DNA of 64,000 nucleotides from Agapetus fuscipes (lineage: Eukaryota; Arthropoda; Insecta; Trichoptera; Glossosomatidae), in NCBI GenBank assembly GCA_951799405.1, contig OX637345.1, positions 9,424,001-9,488,000 of the forward strand, in the 5' to 3' direction. A program made the translations under genes and the position numbers. The notes under the pieces are model-generated. The model had not been told where the DNA came from, did not search any database, and was given only the letters and a program-made list of their open reading frames with translations. Positions 54,702-64,000 of the stretch are shown one piece after another. The stretch's first letter is position 1. Each line of letters starts with the position of its first letter.

Positions 54702-54832
54702 TAAATACGCACTTTGTAAGTATGCACTATGCAGCATGTGTGAGCGCGAACTTATACGTGTCTGCTAGTGGGAATACATTTAATATAAATCTTAAATGTA
54801 ATATATCTTTGCAGCTTAGATTAAAGATTATA
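54702..54832 (+). mobile_element. Rep-C 3' half
   Basis: CTATGCAGCATGTGTGAGCG to TCTTTGCAGCTTAGATTAAA. Confidence 0.75.
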
Positions 54833-54968
54833 AAGACCAGTCACTAAAAGTCCATCCAGCCTTACAGCAAGTGAGTCTTGCTTGAGAATTGGCGATTTCT
54901 ACAGCGATGACCAAGCTTGCCGAGGGCTCTTGAGGCGTGATTGACACAAAACAGCGCTCACCAAATAG
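54833..54968 (+). mobile_element. SINE-B 3' half with CR1/L2-type tail
   Basis: GACCAGTCACTAAAAGTCC, GCAAGTGAGTCTTGCTTGAG and CCAAGCTTGCCGAGGGCTC, then TTGAGGCGTGATTGACACA and CAGCGCTCACC. The head is missing. Best example of the CR1-type tail. Confidence 0.75.
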
Positions 54969-55283
54969 AAATTAGTATTACCTACTGTTGTGCGTCGGGT
55001 ATAGTGTCCGCCAGCGGGCATTAGAGCTATCACTCAGCGTCCCAGGGTGTAGCCGCTTCTGCATTTTTCCCCATTTGTCAAGATAACGTTGTCTCTCTCA
55101 CCACACTCCCCTCCCTTCATCTTGTTCCTCCCCTCTTGTATAATTTCCCGACAAGGACAGATCTTTACCACGAGTATGAAGCACGAACAAACTCCCTCCT
55201 ATTGCGTAAATCAAAAATGTATGGAAAGTACGACGGCACTTCTGAATGATTTCATTTTCATATTTTTTTTCGATTTTGTCTAT

Positions 55284-55530
55284 GTTCCTTAACTTATAGG
55301 TTGGTATGAGGCTGACCACACATACTGTAAAAAAATGGTTCACTTTACCAATGTCACCCCTGTTTAAGGGAAGGTCGGCAAGAGTTGCAGGGCTTACGTT
55401 CATTTGCGATTGGATTTTTCCACATGCGGCATGTTTATTAAGACGACATACGTGTCTACTTGTGGGAATGCATTTTATATTAATCTTGAATATAAAAATA
55501 TATCTTTGTAACTTGATTATAAAATATGTA
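55284..55530 (+). mobile_element. Rep-C full-length copy
   Basis: TTCCTTAACTTATAGGTTGG to TCTTTGTAACTTGATTATAA. Confidence 0.85.
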
Positions 55531-55608
55531 GATTCAATGTGCATAGAACTTAAAAAATATATATATGCGCTAAAGGCTAAGAACACGAAGCCAGGAAGGT
55601 TTCCTATA

Positions 55609-55931
55609 TTTGCAACTAAGCTACATACATATTGTAACTTTTTGCCGCGTTATCCCCGAAGGGGTCGTATGTGGCGAGTTGAACCTATTTATTTTCACAA
55701 GTTAGGGGCCAGCCTTACGCCAACGACTTCAGTTGAAGTGGGGGTTTCCCAGCTCCCGAGAGGGCTGGTACTCATTTCTTTGAAAGGCTGAGTAAACCTT
55801 GCCGGTATTTTATTTTAGATTTGAAATAAACACCGACACGTGAAATCATTTCTGACACCCTCGGTGGGATTCGAATCCGAGCTCATGGCATGAAATGCAA
55901 GCACTCTACCAACTGAGCTATCGACCGGACC
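55609..55931 (-). mobile_element. SINE-A full-length copy
   Basis: TTGCAACTAAGCTACATACA 3' end to CTACCAACTGAGCTATCGAC head, both boxes readable (GGGATTCGAATCCGAGC). Confidence 0.9.
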
Positions 55932-55934
55932 TAT

Positions 55935-56500
55935 ATGAAATAGTTAAAGCGTACAATTATAAAATAATGTATTCGCTTCAGCACCGAGATAACGTCTTGC
56001 TTTATTTGTAAATTAGCGACCTTAAATGAAAGCAAACAACGTGTAATTGTTTCACTCTGTTATCTGCGGTTGCCGACCTCTTCTTCTTCTTCTTCTACTT
56101 CCGGCCAAATTTCAAGCCCCACTTGTTGATCCCCTCTCTCTCTCTCTAGCTGCGGCAGAAAAACTCTCACAGACAAACAAGCGCGCGAGCGCCGAGCAGC
56201 CAGCTCAGCGCTGAGGATGTTTTTTGTTCCGCGCCGAAACGTCAAGCAGATCTGTATCTCGGTAATTTATGGGAATTCTTGAACAAGTTGGGAGCTCGGA
56301 GCTCTTATTCTCGCAATTATTTGAATGTTTTACTTTAAGATGATACTCTCACATTGCTTTTGTGGAATTTGCTCTTTTTTTTCAGTAAATGAAGGTAATA
56401 TTACAAGTTTATTAACTCTTTCCTTCTACTATTTAAATAAAAACTTTTTTTCTCTGTTGACTGATATCACTATACTTTCTATAATCTATAATCTAAAAGC
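55935..56500. other. Unassigned sequence
   Basis: A CT-microsatellite-rich, CG-richer stretch at 56070-56260 includes GCGCTGAGGATG and CGCGCCGAAACGTC, reminiscent of the Penelope-like core but without a clean stem. No gene; a 154-codon frame from 56325 crosses the inverted repeat and is judged chance. Confidence 0.4.
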
Positions 56501-56501
56501 A

Positions 56502-56601
56502 GAGCAGAAAGCATCCTCAAGGCGAGTTATAAAAGCGCCGCGGAGGTCTTCGTTGTCTTCGCGGACGCGCGTTGGTATCGCCTTGAGGATGCTTTCTGCT
56601 C
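56502..56601. repeat. Perfect 24-bp inverted repeat
   Basis: GAGCAGAAAGCATCCTCAAG-GCGA (56502-56525) and its exact complement (56578-56601) flank a 52-base GC-rich loop. GAAACGTCGG follows 14 bases later, again like the Penelope-type ends. Confidence 0.85.
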
Positions 56602-56609
56602 GTGAAATT

Positions 56610-57110
56610 GAAACGTCGGCAGATTTAGGAGCTGCAAATAGAACATGGTCAAACCCGAAAGAACACAAAAACGATTTGTTAATTATCAACACCGGCCATG
56701 AAAGTGAAATTTTAAACTTTATTGAATTGCCTCGTTATTATTATTTTTATAATTTGGATGAATTTATCAAGTCCGCCCCGGGTACCTGAGCAACTCTGCG
56801 CCCTGGAAAGGGAATTGATTGCGAGCAAATCAGGAAATTGTGATAAATTCTCGCTTATCTTGGTTACACTTGATTGCTTTTTTCGTTTGATATTTCTCCC
56901 TAATTGTGTGTTTGCCTGATTTTCCATTTAATTCAATAATTCTTTTCCCGGCGGAATAAAATCACTCGGGCGCCCAGGAAGACTTCAGGTGAAAACGCTA
57001 ACTCCAATTTATTTAAGATTAATCTCTTAATATTTGACATTTTCGAATTAAGTTTATCCAAGCCACTTACAATGAGTTTTAATATTTTTTTATTAAAACA
57101 TTTGTATCAA
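56610..57110. other. No recognised feature
   Basis: Unassigned sequence. Confidence 0.35.
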
Positions 57111-57170
57111 TAATTTACAATCTATGTTTCAAAGATACATTAGCGTTTAGGAATCATATTAGACGTCTTC

Positions 57171-57540
57171 GAAAGGAAAATACGTATTTATTGTCCAATA
57201 AAGGACATAAACATATGGCGAATAAGATAAAACTCCGAATTGTATGAGCTGTACCAGGACGCTGATGTGGTCCGCTCAATAAAGGTCAACAGACTGCATT
57301 GGCTGGGACGCATTCAACAAATGGGCGGGGCCATCGGAGCCTGGAGAAGATGATTGTGATGACGAACCCAGAAGGACGCAGGACAGTGGGAAGACTATGA
57401 GCAGGATGGCTGGATGAAATGGTAGGCGGATTACCGTGCAGTGGGAATATGGGACTGGAGAAGGAAGACGTTGGAAAGACAGCGCTGGCAGTGATGAGGG
57501 AGGCCAAGACCCCCCCAGGCTGTCGTACCAATGATAATGA
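57171..57540 (+). mobile_element. RTE-like LINE 3' end
   Basis: Plus-strand reading with shifts: ELYQDADVVRSIKVNRLHWL, GRIQQMGG, then MREAKTPPGC, with an ATGATAATGATGAT tail. TCATATTAGA is present on both sides, a 10-base target duplication. Confidence 0.75.
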
Positions 57541-57612
57541 TGATTCATATTAGATGCATACACACAAAGCAGACATTTGTAATTTTGCGCTTAATCATGC
57601 TGCACGTGTACT

Positions 57613-57870
57613 TTTTTTTTAAGGAAGCCTGTGCAGGAGAATCCCTAGATTCAAGAGACTCTAGGGGTCTATGAAACTTGTTATAGTGCCGCAAAGGTGT
57701 TGGTGATGTGGCAGTTGTCCTTATACGGCTGCAGAGTCGTTAGCTGCGCAGTGCTGTGGTGTGTGTTGCGTTGCTTTGTTTTGAGACACTGAGAGGAAAT
57801 GGCGATTGATATTGGATTTGAAATGGGTAAGGTTAAATTGGGAAGGAAACACAGATACCTAAGATACCTA
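57613..57870 (-). mobile_element. LINE-D 3' end
   Basis: T run at 57613 (A tail on the minus strand), 3' UTR AGAATCCCTAGATTCAAGAG and GTGCCGCAAAGGTGTTGG, then minus-strand coding end VFPSQFNLTHFKSNINRHFL. Reference for the uninterrupted joint of the copy at 2816. Confidence 0.7.
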
Positions 57871-58039
57871 ACAAACAAACCAAACTTCACATGCGTATAA
57901 AACTTGAAACTCCTGCCACCAGGGGTCAGCCTTATACCAACGCATTAGTCGAGAAACAAAAACAAATGCTGTAATGAGGACTTAAATTAGGAGCTACAAT
58001 AACAAAATTTTACTGAATTCACATTAAATTTAAAGCCCT

Positions 58040-58300
58040 ATCCGCCAACATTGCAGATCAGCCACCATTTATTTCGGGCGTTGCATACTTTTTACATTTC
58101 ATTCAGGGTCACAATCTTTTTTATGCATTCTCTCATTTCAATATTAATCTGAATATTTCATTCGCTCGATATTTGAGAAATTTGATCCATCCATATTTTT
58201 CTCAGTTTTCCTTCGCCTCGACTTCTATTTATTCTTGCAGCGTTCTCTTCACATGTCTTTCAGCATTCATTCTCTCCAATGAAGTGAAAAAATATTTTAT
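58040..58300 (-). mobile_element. LINE-F remnant
   Basis: Reads on the minus strand like 21540 (ATTTGAGAAATTTGATCCAT, CATTCAGGGTCACAATC on plus). Stops present. Confidence 0.6.
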
Positions 58301-58394
58301 ATTATCTAGATTTTCAGCAGTAACTTCGTGAAAGTTCATTTTAATACAATAAAATAAAAATTGCTTCGTTTTGATTCACATGAGTTTATTTTTG

Positions 58395-58445
58395 GACACG
58401 ACCAGTTTCGGGAGAAGCAGTACCTCCCATCTTCAGGTGTAAATA
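58395..58445 (-). ncRNA. Hammerhead-like core in a Penelope-like fragment
   Basis: Minus strand: CTGAAGA, T, stem GGGAG, loop GTACTGCTT, CTCCC, GAAAC (58405-58436). Five-base stem is perfect and differs in sequence from those at 16909 and 54581. Decayed relative at 33335. Confidence 0.4.
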
Positions 58446-58659
58446 GAAACTAACACAGAATACAGAATTACGAAGCAAGGATTTAAATTACAGAAGGGGA
58501 GGGGGAAGTTGTATGTGGGCGGGGCGTAATAGGAAACATAGAAAGAAGAGGTGAACTGTTAGGAAATAGGATATTATTTAGGAGATTATTTTCTGAATTG
58601 ATATTTTTTTGGATTTTTTGGAATTAAAAGAAAAAATATTTTATTACAAAGTGAACACT

Positions 58660-58920
58660 ATCACATTTACTGTATCCTGCCGCCGTTCCACTAGGGGTAG
58701 CTAGTGTACCCTTGGCAAATGCATCTTTACTTTTTTCGTCCTTGCATAGCTTCCTCTTTCGTTTCCCAAATATCACTTTCTTCATACATACTCTTTTCTT
58801 ATTATCACTCTGCAGGTTTCATTATTTTGCAATCTCACCTATTTAGTCTATGCATTCCTTCCTCGGTCTTCCTCTTCCCCGTTTTTCTCTGGGTTTTCTC
58901 TGTATACACAATACGTGTTG
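58660..58920 (-). mobile_element. LINE-F remnant
   Basis: CTGCCGCCGTTCCACTAGGG, then CATTCCTTCCTCGGTCTTCC: the complement of the LINE-F 3' end and of its RKTW-type motif. Confidence 0.55.
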
Positions 58921-58924
58921 TATT

Positions 58925-59250
58925 GTGAACAATCGACTAGATCGTAAACTGACCAAAGAAAAGTAATTTGAAAGAAATAAACCAGAAGCCAAGGCACGCA
59001 AATCCAAACACTGAGAGAATGGATCATTTTAGCTTAGAATTACGATCGTTGAGCATTTTGTATAGAATGAGGTCACAACAATGAAAAGGGCGCGTAAACA
59101 AACCTCATCATTCGGCTGAATCATTTCCAAATCTGACCGCTAGAGGCGCTAGTCTCTCATCCATAACAACTTTTTTTATCTGTCAAAGAGCTTAGAGGTT
59201 AAATGTTAAACACACTAATTTTTTTATACAAATAACAATATAAAATATAT
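58925..59250. other. No recognised feature
   Basis: Unassigned sequence. Confidence 0.3.
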
Positions 59251-59254
59251 TTTT

Positions 59255-59650
59255 TGTTAAGTCTTAATTTACTTTTATTTATTTTTTGCTCAAACGTTTT
59301 CGCCTAATATGGCATCATCAGGAGCATAATTGTTTTAATATTTTTACTGTAACCCTCACTTTTAACATTAATTGTGATTGTACTTGCCTATTGGACTAAT
59401 TTATTTTACATAAATTATAACCTTACACATTGTATTTTTATCTTATTAAAAAGGTTAAAAAAATAATTAAATGTACCTTACAATAATAAACTTTCAATCT
59501 TATAATTTTATGAATTAATGTTGGTCTATGTGTTTTCATTTGAAAATTAATGTAAGTATAAAGTAAAAATATTTTAAACAATTATGCTCCTGAAGATGCC
59601 TTATTAGGCGAAAACGTTTGATCAAAAAATAAATGAAGGCGAATTAAAAC
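59255..59650. mobile_element. Penelope-like inverted pair with two hammerhead-like cores
   Basis: The end at 59255-59350 is the complement of that at 59560-59650. The minus-strand core is CTGATGA, TGCC, ATATTA, GGC, GAAAAC (59299-59321); the plus-strand core is CTGAAGA, TGCC, TTATTA, GGC, GAAAAC (59590-59615). Spacer of about 210 AT-rich bases without coding capacity. Confidence 0.55.
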
Positions 59651-59659
59651 TTTGTTTTT

Positions 59660-60041
59660 TTTTTTTAATTTATAAAAAAAGAATGTGGTAAGTACGTCGT
59701 TTTAATGCAAAATAAGCTAAATTGGTTGAATTTGCAAAATAGTTCAACTTGATGACGTCGATTACGACTAAATCTGTTCTTAAAATCCAAATAATCTGAG
59801 AGATTTTTCTTTTATTTTATCAGGTTTTTGTTACAGCCTTCAACAATACTTTATTCGTCAGAAAAATCCCCGGCTGTACCCAATCGCTTAATTAACGCAA
59901 GTTAATTATAAACGGCGGGCATACGTCATAAGGCTGCCAGGTGATTATACCAGAGTCCTCTGAGGTTTCCGTGATACTTTATCCCACTCTGACGTCACAC
60001 AGATAGCCACGCATTGTGTTGTAATATAGGAGGATTCGAAA
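59660..60041. other. No recognised feature
   Basis: Unassigned sequence. Confidence 0.3.
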
Positions 60042-60130
60042 CTACTTTTTTAATAGATTTGTGAAGAGGAATGCAATTCACCAACATAATATTCTGCCTG
60101 GCCAGAAACAATTTTATTAAAAGTAAACAC
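60042..60130 (+). repeat. Rep-G copy
   Basis: TTTTTTAATAGATTTGTGAA, GAGGAATGCAATTCACC and CTGCCTGGCCAGAAACA. Confidence 0.6.
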
Positions 60131-60169
60131 GAAATAAATCATAACAATAGGATTTCACATGAGTATTAA

Positions 60170-60503
60170 GTCCGGTCGATAGCTCAGTTGGTAGAGTGCT
60201 TGCATTCCATGCCGTGAGCTCGGGTTTGAATCCCACCGAGGGTGTCAGAAATGATTTTCCGTTTCGGTGTTAATTTTTTTTTTTTTTGAAACCCCAAAAT
60301 AAAATACCGGCAAGGTTTACTCAGCCTTCACAAGAAATGAGTACCACCCCCCTCGGGAGCTGGTCAGCCCCCACTTAAACTGAAGTGGTTGGCGTAAGGC
60401 CGGTCCCCTTACCCGTAAAAATAAATAGGTTCAACTCGCCACATGCGACCTCTTCGGGGATAACGCGGCAAGAAGTTACACTATATGTGTAACTTAGTTG
60501 CGT
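60170..60503 (+). mobile_element. SINE-A full-length copy
   Basis: GTCCGGTCGATAGCTCAGTT, GGGTTTGAATCCCACCGAGG and complete body with a T-run expansion, ending AACTTAGTTGCGTTGCGTTG. Very close to 22446, so probably a young pair. Confidence 0.9.
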
Positions 60504-60572
60504 TGCGTTGCGTATTTAGTATTCTGTGGTGTTTACTGGTCTGTGGTTGACAGGTCCGGTTGACAGGACTTA

Positions 60573-60796
60573 GTGGCGAAGGGTGCTATACAAGCCGATT
60601 CCCATCGGTTTCCCTTTTAAAATGAGGCAAAAATTATAATTAAGTAGACTGCATGGTTTCAATGGGGAAAAAATACGTGTTGTTTCTATGGTTTTAAATG
60701 TATTTTTTTACTTTGTGCCTATATTTTTTAACTACTTTGTTGCCTCATTTTAAAAGGGAAGCCGATGGGAATCGGCTTGTATGGCACCCTTCGCCC
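60573..60796. mobile_element. MITE-H, 224 bp, TA-flanked
   Basis: Inverted ends of about 55 bases (GGCGAAGGGTGC, ACAAGCCGATTCCCATCGG, TTCCCTTTTAAAATGAGGCA) with TA on each side (60571-60572, 60797-60798). TA duplication fits the Tc1/mariner group. No coding capacity. Confidence 0.8.
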
Positions 60797-60799
60797 TAC

Positions 60800-61175
60800 T
60801 GTCACTGTATATTACAATGCCGTAAGTTAATTTCGTCTCCATCAATATAATAGCTCAATGCGGCCACGTCCGTCTTTTATTTATTTAGAATTAATTAGTT
60901 TTGATATTCCATCTCCTCGCCACTGTGAAGGTTAGCCTCTAGCCTTCTCTCTTCCCTCTCGGCTTTCTGAACTCGGCGAATGATTAAATTGTTTTCATCA
61001 AAATTCAGCATTTTCATCAGCGGAATTCTTTTAAATGAAAAGAAGTAATTTTTAATATTGTAGGTACCCTCCGCCCGTCCTCCATACATCCTTCCCCTCT
61101 TTTAGGACCTTTTTTCAATAACAGCATCTGAGGTCCAATTTTGCTGGCACACGTAGCGGCAGAGTTAAAGCAATT
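60800..61175. other. No recognised feature
   Basis: Unassigned sequence. Confidence 0.3.
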
Positions 61176-61177
61176 GA

Positions 61178-61395
61178 ATTTCTTTGACTTATAGGTTGGT
61201 ATGAGGCTGACCACTATACTGTAAAAAATGGTTCACTCTACCAAGTCACTTCTATTTCAGCCAAAGTTGCAGGATTATGTTCATTTGAGATTTGTTTTTT
61301 TAATTTGTAAGTACACATGCGGCTCTTGTAAGCGCGAACTTACGTGTGTCTGCATTCATTTAATGTGAATCTTAAATGTTACTTTATATTTACAA
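61178..61395 (+). mobile_element. Rep-C copy
   Basis: TTTCTTTGACTTATAGGTTG to CTTTATATTTACAACGG, with a deletion at CAGGGAAGGTCGG. Confidence 0.75.
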
Positions 61396-61492
61396 CGGTT
61401 TCAAAGAAAGTCGGATAGAGTTGCAAGGTTTCATGTGTTCATGTTCACGTGAGGTTTATTTCTTTTGTAAGCACGCATGCAGCATGTTTGAC
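61396..61492 (+). mobile_element. Rep-C subfamily C' fragment
   Basis: AGAGTTGCAAGGTTTCATGT, CACGTGAGGTTTATTTC and GTAAGCACGCATGCAGCATG resemble the C' middle; directly behind another copy. Confidence 0.6.
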
Positions 61493-61968
61493 ATGCCTCC
61501 ATTTTTATTTACTGACGCGGTTGTTGTGTCAACTTGTCAGCGATTTTCTACAGCACTGATGCCAATCCTCACTGTCGATGCAATCATCATCTGCAAGTCA
61601 TGATGATGCATCAGATGCCAGTCATCCATTGTACTCATTTTTTACAAAACTCGTCCGCATTCAAGCAACAAACCATTCGTGAAAGTTCAAAGTTTTGTTA
61701 TATGTCTTTCTCACTTACTTTCAATGCGGCCATCCCCCTTTCACGCGATAATCGCAAACTGACAGTTACTGAAATCTCAGCCCTTGGCCCGTTACATATT
61801 TAGAAATGTAGAACATTGGGAGCGGAAGTCGGAGCCATTTATGCTAATGAGAAATAGAGAGGTAGGGCCTTGTAAAGCCTTCAGGGGATAAATCACTGAA
61901 GAGGTATTTAATATTTTCACTTTTACGTTACTGAAAAACTTTAAATAATTGAAAACGTATTGTACATC
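61493..61968. other. No recognised feature
   Basis: Unassigned; an 89-codon frame at 61534-61803 is not recognisable. Confidence 0.35.
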
Positions 61969-61969
61969 A

Positions 61970-62100
61970 ATCTTATGTGTGATATTGTAGCTGTAACGTT
62001 GTCGCTTTTTCACCAGAAGTGGCCAGAACCTCTGAAGAGTCTCCACTACTTATTGCCATCTTGACATACTAAATCAATTCATATTCAAAGTTTTTCTTCA
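61970..62100 (-). mobile_element. LINE-F 3' UTR fragment
   Basis: GTAACGTTGTCGCTTTTTCA, GGCCAGAACCTCTGAAGAG match the LINE-F 3' end. Confidence 0.55.
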
Positions 62101-62231
62101 AGAAGTGAGTGAGAACAAATCATTTATAAGAGAACAACTGATAAAAAATATAATTCCTTAAAATTACAACAATGTATTCAGGGGATTTTTTTAGGAGGCG
62201 GGGCTATGAGTTTTAAATGTGTTTCATATAC

Positions 62232-62520
62232 TTTAACTGTAACTCTGTCGCAATTCCTATAGGGGCGGCCAGAGCCTCTGCAGATTCACCTCCATTTTTT
62301 TTTTCTATCCTTGCATACGTCTTTCAATTCATTCATATCCATCACCTTTTCCATACCAGTTCCTCCTTTTACATTCGCTTTGTATATCCCATTCTTTCAC
62401 AATTTCATCAATCTGATTCAACCATACTTTAATTCCCTTTCTTCTTTTTCCTTTCACATTTTCTCTGTACATACACCGCACTTCAAAACACCACATATCA
62501 AAATAGTATTTTTAATTTTG
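62232..62520 (-). mobile_element. LINE-F 3' end
   Basis: AACTGTAACTCTGTCGCAAT, GGGCGGCCAGAGCCTCTGCA, then on the minus strand a frame with stops like that at 41605 (CCATTCTTTCACAATTTCAT on plus). Confidence 0.65.
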
Positions 62521-62524
62521 ATCG

Positions 62525-62800
62525 CTCCGTTGATTTAGGAACAGATCTTCCGTATTATTTCGTAATGGTTTTTCTTTCGCCATTTAATTTCCCCGGTCAG
62601 GCAAGACTGGCGATTGTTTAGAGATGAGTTTCCCTGCTAATGTTCCTCGGACAAATAAACACACCAGGAGCGCACACTCCGTCTGGGCTGCGTAGTCTCA
62701 TTAGCGCGGCCGCCCACACAAGCACGCGAGCTTTCACTTCTCACTGTTGCTGGAGGAAAAACACAGAGCGCAAATAGATGCTCTGTCCGTGGACTATGCT
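62525..62800. other. CG-richer unassigned sequence
   Basis: GTAGTCTCATTAGCGCGGCC and flanks (62640-62760) are locally CG-rich. No gene recognised. Confidence 0.3.
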
Positions 62801-62807
62801 TCATAAT

Positions 62808-63060
62808 ACTGCTGTATTTTAGCGGGTTCTATTTAATCAAAACTACGGTTAATTTATGTAAAAAAAAAAAACGCTTACGGTTCTGACTTTTTTTGAGTTT
62901 TTACTTTTGAACAATACGACGGTTGATTTACATCTGGTCTTCCAGGGGATTCTGGTTCTAATTTATACAGATTATTAAGGTCGTACACGCAATATGGAGA
63001 ATTGTTACATACCATCTTGCTGGATTTCGCCAGAATATTTGACTAAACATTTAATTAATC
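62808..63060 (-). mobile_element. LTR fragment (complement)
   Basis: TTTTAGCGGGTTCTATTTAA and CATCTTGCTGGATTTCGCCA align in order with the LTR at 42438. Right end missing. Confidence 0.45.
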
Positions 63061-63289
63061 TTTGGTTAATTAAAAAAAAACATTAAATACTTTTTTGTAC
63101 AAAGTTATCGGAGAGTTACTTATTAGGATCTGTTGCCGTGGTTTAAAAAAATAACTTGCAGTACTTTCAACACGTTAAAAGATTTCATAAGAGCTAAGGG
63201 CCGTATTCAAGTTATTGAATGCTACCTTCGCAATTACACTTACGAAAAAGGCTAAAATGGTTGTTCTCGTTTCAGCCATCGAATATCAG

Positions 63290-63898
63290 CAGGAAGCAGC
63301 TGCTCCTTCAGTATGTCTAAAGCAGATTTGTTTCCTTGTTCCAGCCGATCCTACTCCAGTATATCTCAGGCAGATCTCTTCTCCCTCTCCAGCTGTTCCT
63401 CCACTCGCAGAATTTCCTCCTCAGGATGTCTAAGACATTGCGCAAGCCCAGCCTCATACCCGTTCCGTGTACACAGTTCCATCCAGGGAAGCGTATCACA
63501 GAACGCTCATGCAATGCTATATTTTTGTGGTGGAAGGCCTTCCTGATGGTCGTGACCCGACCCAGCAGTGATTCTGAATTTACCTGTTCGTCCACTAGAG
63601 AAAACAGTAAAAACCCGAAGTTACTGACTCGGTGCAATGTTGCGCTTCTTCCTCCTTCGTACCAATAACAAAAGATGTGCTGATGGCGTCCTCAATCGAC
63701 TGTGAGGAGATCTAGTCCGAGGTCCACGTAGGAGGGGCAAAAATGCCTGAAGGCTCGATAGTTATCCCTTGTGGACACGATGGCGGCGTAACCTATCAGG
63801 CCAATGCCCGGACTCACCCCTGTAAAAAGCGCATATTTCTAAGACAGTTCTGTTATCTTGTTCCAGCTGTTCTCCGAGTAGAATCAGCTCCTCCCCAG
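63290..63898 (-). pseudogene. Decayed Leu/Glu-rich repeat sequence
   Basis: The minus strand carries at least four related ~45-60-base units, three at 63290-63450 and one at 63835-63898. Readings such as HPEEEILRVEEQLEREKR and HPGEELILLGEQLEQDN suggest a coiled-coil protein, but frames shift and stops intervene. A further open minus-strand stretch (63317-63637) is not recognisable. Could be a processed or transposon-derived relic. Confidence 0.4.
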
Positions 63899-63899
63899 G

Positions 63900-64000
63900 A
63901 TGTCCACCTCCACCATCAACATGGAGCTGCGCCGGCCCATGATCGAGCAGGTGATCTTTGAGCGGCGCGTCCTGCTGGGCTGCACGGCGCTGATAGGCCT
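63900..64000 (+). CDS. 5' coding exon of a putative membrane protein (partial)
   Basis: ATG at 63900 opens a frame to the window end: MSTSTINMELRRPMIEQV, then IFERRVLLGCTALIGL. It is preceded by CTCCTCCCCAG/G, a good splice acceptor, and by a frame stop at 63879, so translation probably starts here. Nearly every third codon base is G or C, unlike the AT-rich surroundings, and both other plus frames are closed. Charged FERR followed by hydrophobic VLLGCTALIGL looks like a short cytoplasmic tail entering a membrane segment (type II topology). A neprilysin-like M13 peptidase is one possibility; the identity is not established. Confidence 0.65.
   Translation, partial: MSTSTINMELRRPMIEQVIFERRVLLGCTALIG

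Larger units (their letters stand above)
57115..57955 (-). mobile_element. Rep-C copy split by two LINEs
   Basis: Three parts in order: tail and 3' end (57115-57170), middle (57541-57612, CAGACATTTGTAATTTTGCG) and 5' part (57871-57955, GGGGTCAGCCTTATACCAAC, GCATTAGTCGAG). Confidence 0.75.

Noticed and set aside
56325..56789. 154-codon plus-strand frame
   Set aside because: It crosses a perfect inverted repeat, has low-complexity Phe/Leu/Ser composition at its start and shows no domain.
63743..63961. 72-codon plus-strand frame over the final exon
   Set aside because: It is in a different frame from the GC-biased coding frame and stops at 63961.

Overview
This window looks like intergenic or intronic DNA from an animal with a repeat-rich genome, most likely an arthropod. 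The signs are AT-rich sequence, no operon structure, many tRNA-headed SINEs, 3' pieces of RTE-like and CR1/L2-like LINEs, Penelope-like fragments, solo LTRs, a hAT-type element, MITEs and satellites. No host gene can be supported across roughly the first 63.8 kb. The one good host coding segment is at the very end (63900-64000, + strand): a GC-rich open frame behind a plausible splice acceptor, which looks like the N-terminus of a membrane protein cut off by the window edge. Family names used here (SINE-A, SINE-B, Rep-C, LINE-D and so on) are working names for this window.

Layout. 1-9 kb: SINE-A and SINE-B copies, a decayed ~28-bp minisatellite split by a LINE-D copy that itself carries a Rep-C copy, a solo LTR, and a CR1/L2-like reverse transcriptase end. 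9-19 kb: RTE remnants, SINE-A copies, a solo LTR, a composite SINE and many Rep-C copies. 19.8-21.4 kb: a 1.35-kb LTR element of TRIM type with a gag-like frame and a 42-bp coding repeat, inserted in a Rep-C copy. 22-27 kb: SINE-A inside SINE-B, a truncated LTR, a 28-bp satellite, LINE-F, and the first copy of the ~1-kb Rep-E. 27-38 kb: Rep-J and Rep-M copies, a 56-bp satellite with 168-bp higher-order period, and RTE ends. 38-49 kb: the second Rep-E copy, an LTR, LINE-F, a MITE inside an RTE end, and a second composite SINE. 49-55 kb: a four-element nest (hAT in Rep-C, Rep-C and an LTR in Rep-J), a third composite SINE, and decayed 14-bp repeats. 55-63 kb: SINEs, a triple nest, paired Penelope-like ends, a TA-flanked MITE and LINE-F ends. 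63.3-64 kb: decayed Leu/Glu-rich repeats on the minus strand, then the 5' coding exon.

How the parts relate. The most interesting signal is modular SINE-B. One tRNA head and body, ending near AAGCTCGTAAA, is joined to three different 3' modules: a complete second tRNA SINE (SINE-A), the 3' end of LINE-D, or a sequence resembling the 3' end of the CR1/L2-like LINE present at 5990-6720. The SINE-A join recurs at about the same point in three separate loci, which suggests a real twin-promoter composite SINE. The most abundant element is Rep-C (about 35 copies or fragments), which has a fixed 5' end, a variable ATTAG/ATTATAG tail and, in two readable nests, no target duplication. Several Penelope-like fragments carry a CTGANGA-stem-GAAAC core with compensating stem changes, as in hammerhead ribozymes. 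All assignments come from reading the sequence by eye; boundaries are usually good to 5-20 bases.
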